The notes below the pieces were generated by a model, which had not been told where the DNA came from, made no database searches, and saw only the letters and a program-made list of their open reading frames with translations. A stretch of DNA of 64,000 nt, taken from contig CM072894.1 of the NCBI GenBank assembly GCA_037013685.1, forward strand, positions 4,776,841 to 4,840,840. Direction: 5' to 3'. This document shows positions 63,615 through 64,000 of the stretch, piece by piece; the first letter of the stretch is position 1; every line of letters starts with the position of its first letter. The stretch comes from Acridotheres tristis (taxonomy: Eukaryota; Chordata; Aves; Passeriformes; Sturnidae). The position numbers and the translations under genes were made by a program.

Positions 63615-63760
63615 CTGATTAAATGGCTCCCATTGGCTTCCTTGGGCACTGGTTCAAAATACTAATCTGATCATCATTATGGCTCAAATCCAGCATGGTT
63701 GTTAAGTACACATCTAACTGAAAGCACCTGAACAGTCCTGTTATGATGATTCATGGATTT
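63615..63760 (-). repeat. Ancient amniote repeat fragment (MIR/L3-like), antisense
   Basis: The plus strand contains 'ctcccattggcttccttggg' and, further on, 'ggctcaaatccagcatggtt', 'gttaagtacacatctaact' and 'agcacctgaacagtcc'. These resemble the 'ctcccattgacttcaatggg', 'atccagcaaggtgcttaagcacatgcttaact' and 'agcacatgaacagtcccattga' blocks of old repeats found in turtles, crocodiles and birds. Block order and wording support it, but it is diverged. Confidence 0.45.
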
Positions 63761-64000
63761 AAAAATAGAAATATGTTTAAATGCTCTCTCGAACTCAGGT
63801 CTAAATGAAATCAATACATGCCATGGCTCCTCTTCATGAAATATTAAGGCAAGATACATAATTTACTATGCTCTGTGTATGCAAATGTATTTAGCACTGA
63901 TTATTCTGTAATAGACCTATACATAATTTAAACTATATAGTATCCACTTGGTGCATGGAGGGGGGAGAAATCTTCATTAAACCCCAGACAGCACATTGTT

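Larger units (their letters stand above)
51661..64000. other. AT-rich noncoding stretch right of the promoter, no recognised gene
   Basis: No protein family or RNA gene is recognised. Open frames are short and without domains. Several plus-strand splice-like pairs exist at 59,892-59,937, 61,727-61,814, 62,175-62,216 and 63,289-63,319, but the first two do not join in a common frame. A GA repeat, a polypurine tract, an RFX-like palindrome and an ancient repeat are listed separately. Likely intergenic sequence upstream of the leftward gene. Confidence 0.5.

Noticed and set aside
1..64000. CRISPR arrays, operons, toxin-antitoxin or phage-defence systems
   Set aside because: The sequence is vertebrate nuclear DNA with spaced regulatory elements and retroelements; no regularly spaced repeats or bacterial gene organisation are present.

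Overview
This window looks like vertebrate nuclear DNA, and more specifically bird DNA, probably from a songbird. The bulk is AT-rich and noncoding. There are no operons, ribosome binding sites or long conserved ORFs. The recognisable repeats are avian: two stretches of CR1-type LINE sequence (a third is doubtful), degraded endogenous-retrovirus (ERV) sequence, and LTR pieces whose start (TGT CTC GGT TTG AAA GAC A) I associate with passerine ERVs. That lineage call comes from memory of repeat families and was not searched.

Layout: (1) 1-50.4 kb is mainly repeat-poor noncoding DNA, best read as intronic or intergenic. It contains a CR1-like reverse-transcriptase fragment (about 7.03-7.76 kb), an LTR fragment (11.36 kb), an antisense CR1 3' end (22.69-23.04 kb), a heavily deleted minus-strand ERV (36.91-38.97 kb) and a compound LTR cluster (about 42.5-44.2 kb). 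(2) 50.4-51.66 kb is a sharp CpG island with dense GC boxes and, on the minus strand, a textbook splice donor (CAG/GTAAGG) at 51,291-51,297. This is most simply the promoter and first exon of a gene running leftward. (3) 51.66-64 kb is again AT-rich noncoding DNA, probably upstream of that promoter.

I could not identify the gene. Several short splice-site-bounded open stretches are listed as candidate exons; the best is minus 49,366-49,440, about 1.85 kb downstream of the putative first exon. Paired splice signals of this quality arise by chance in 64 kb, so these are hypotheses.

The clearest biological story is the ERV. A tRNA-Lys-like primer binding site, a gag start with one in-frame stop, an integrase core with all three catalytic acidic positions but shifted frames, a short env transmembrane fragment, a polypurine tract and two unequal LTRs are packed into about 2.06 kb in the correct order. 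It is internally deleted and cannot be autonomous. I found no CRISPR array, tRNA or rRNA gene, and no evidence of a new defence or mobile system; long ORFs elsewhere are explained by GC-rich DNA, repeats or chance.
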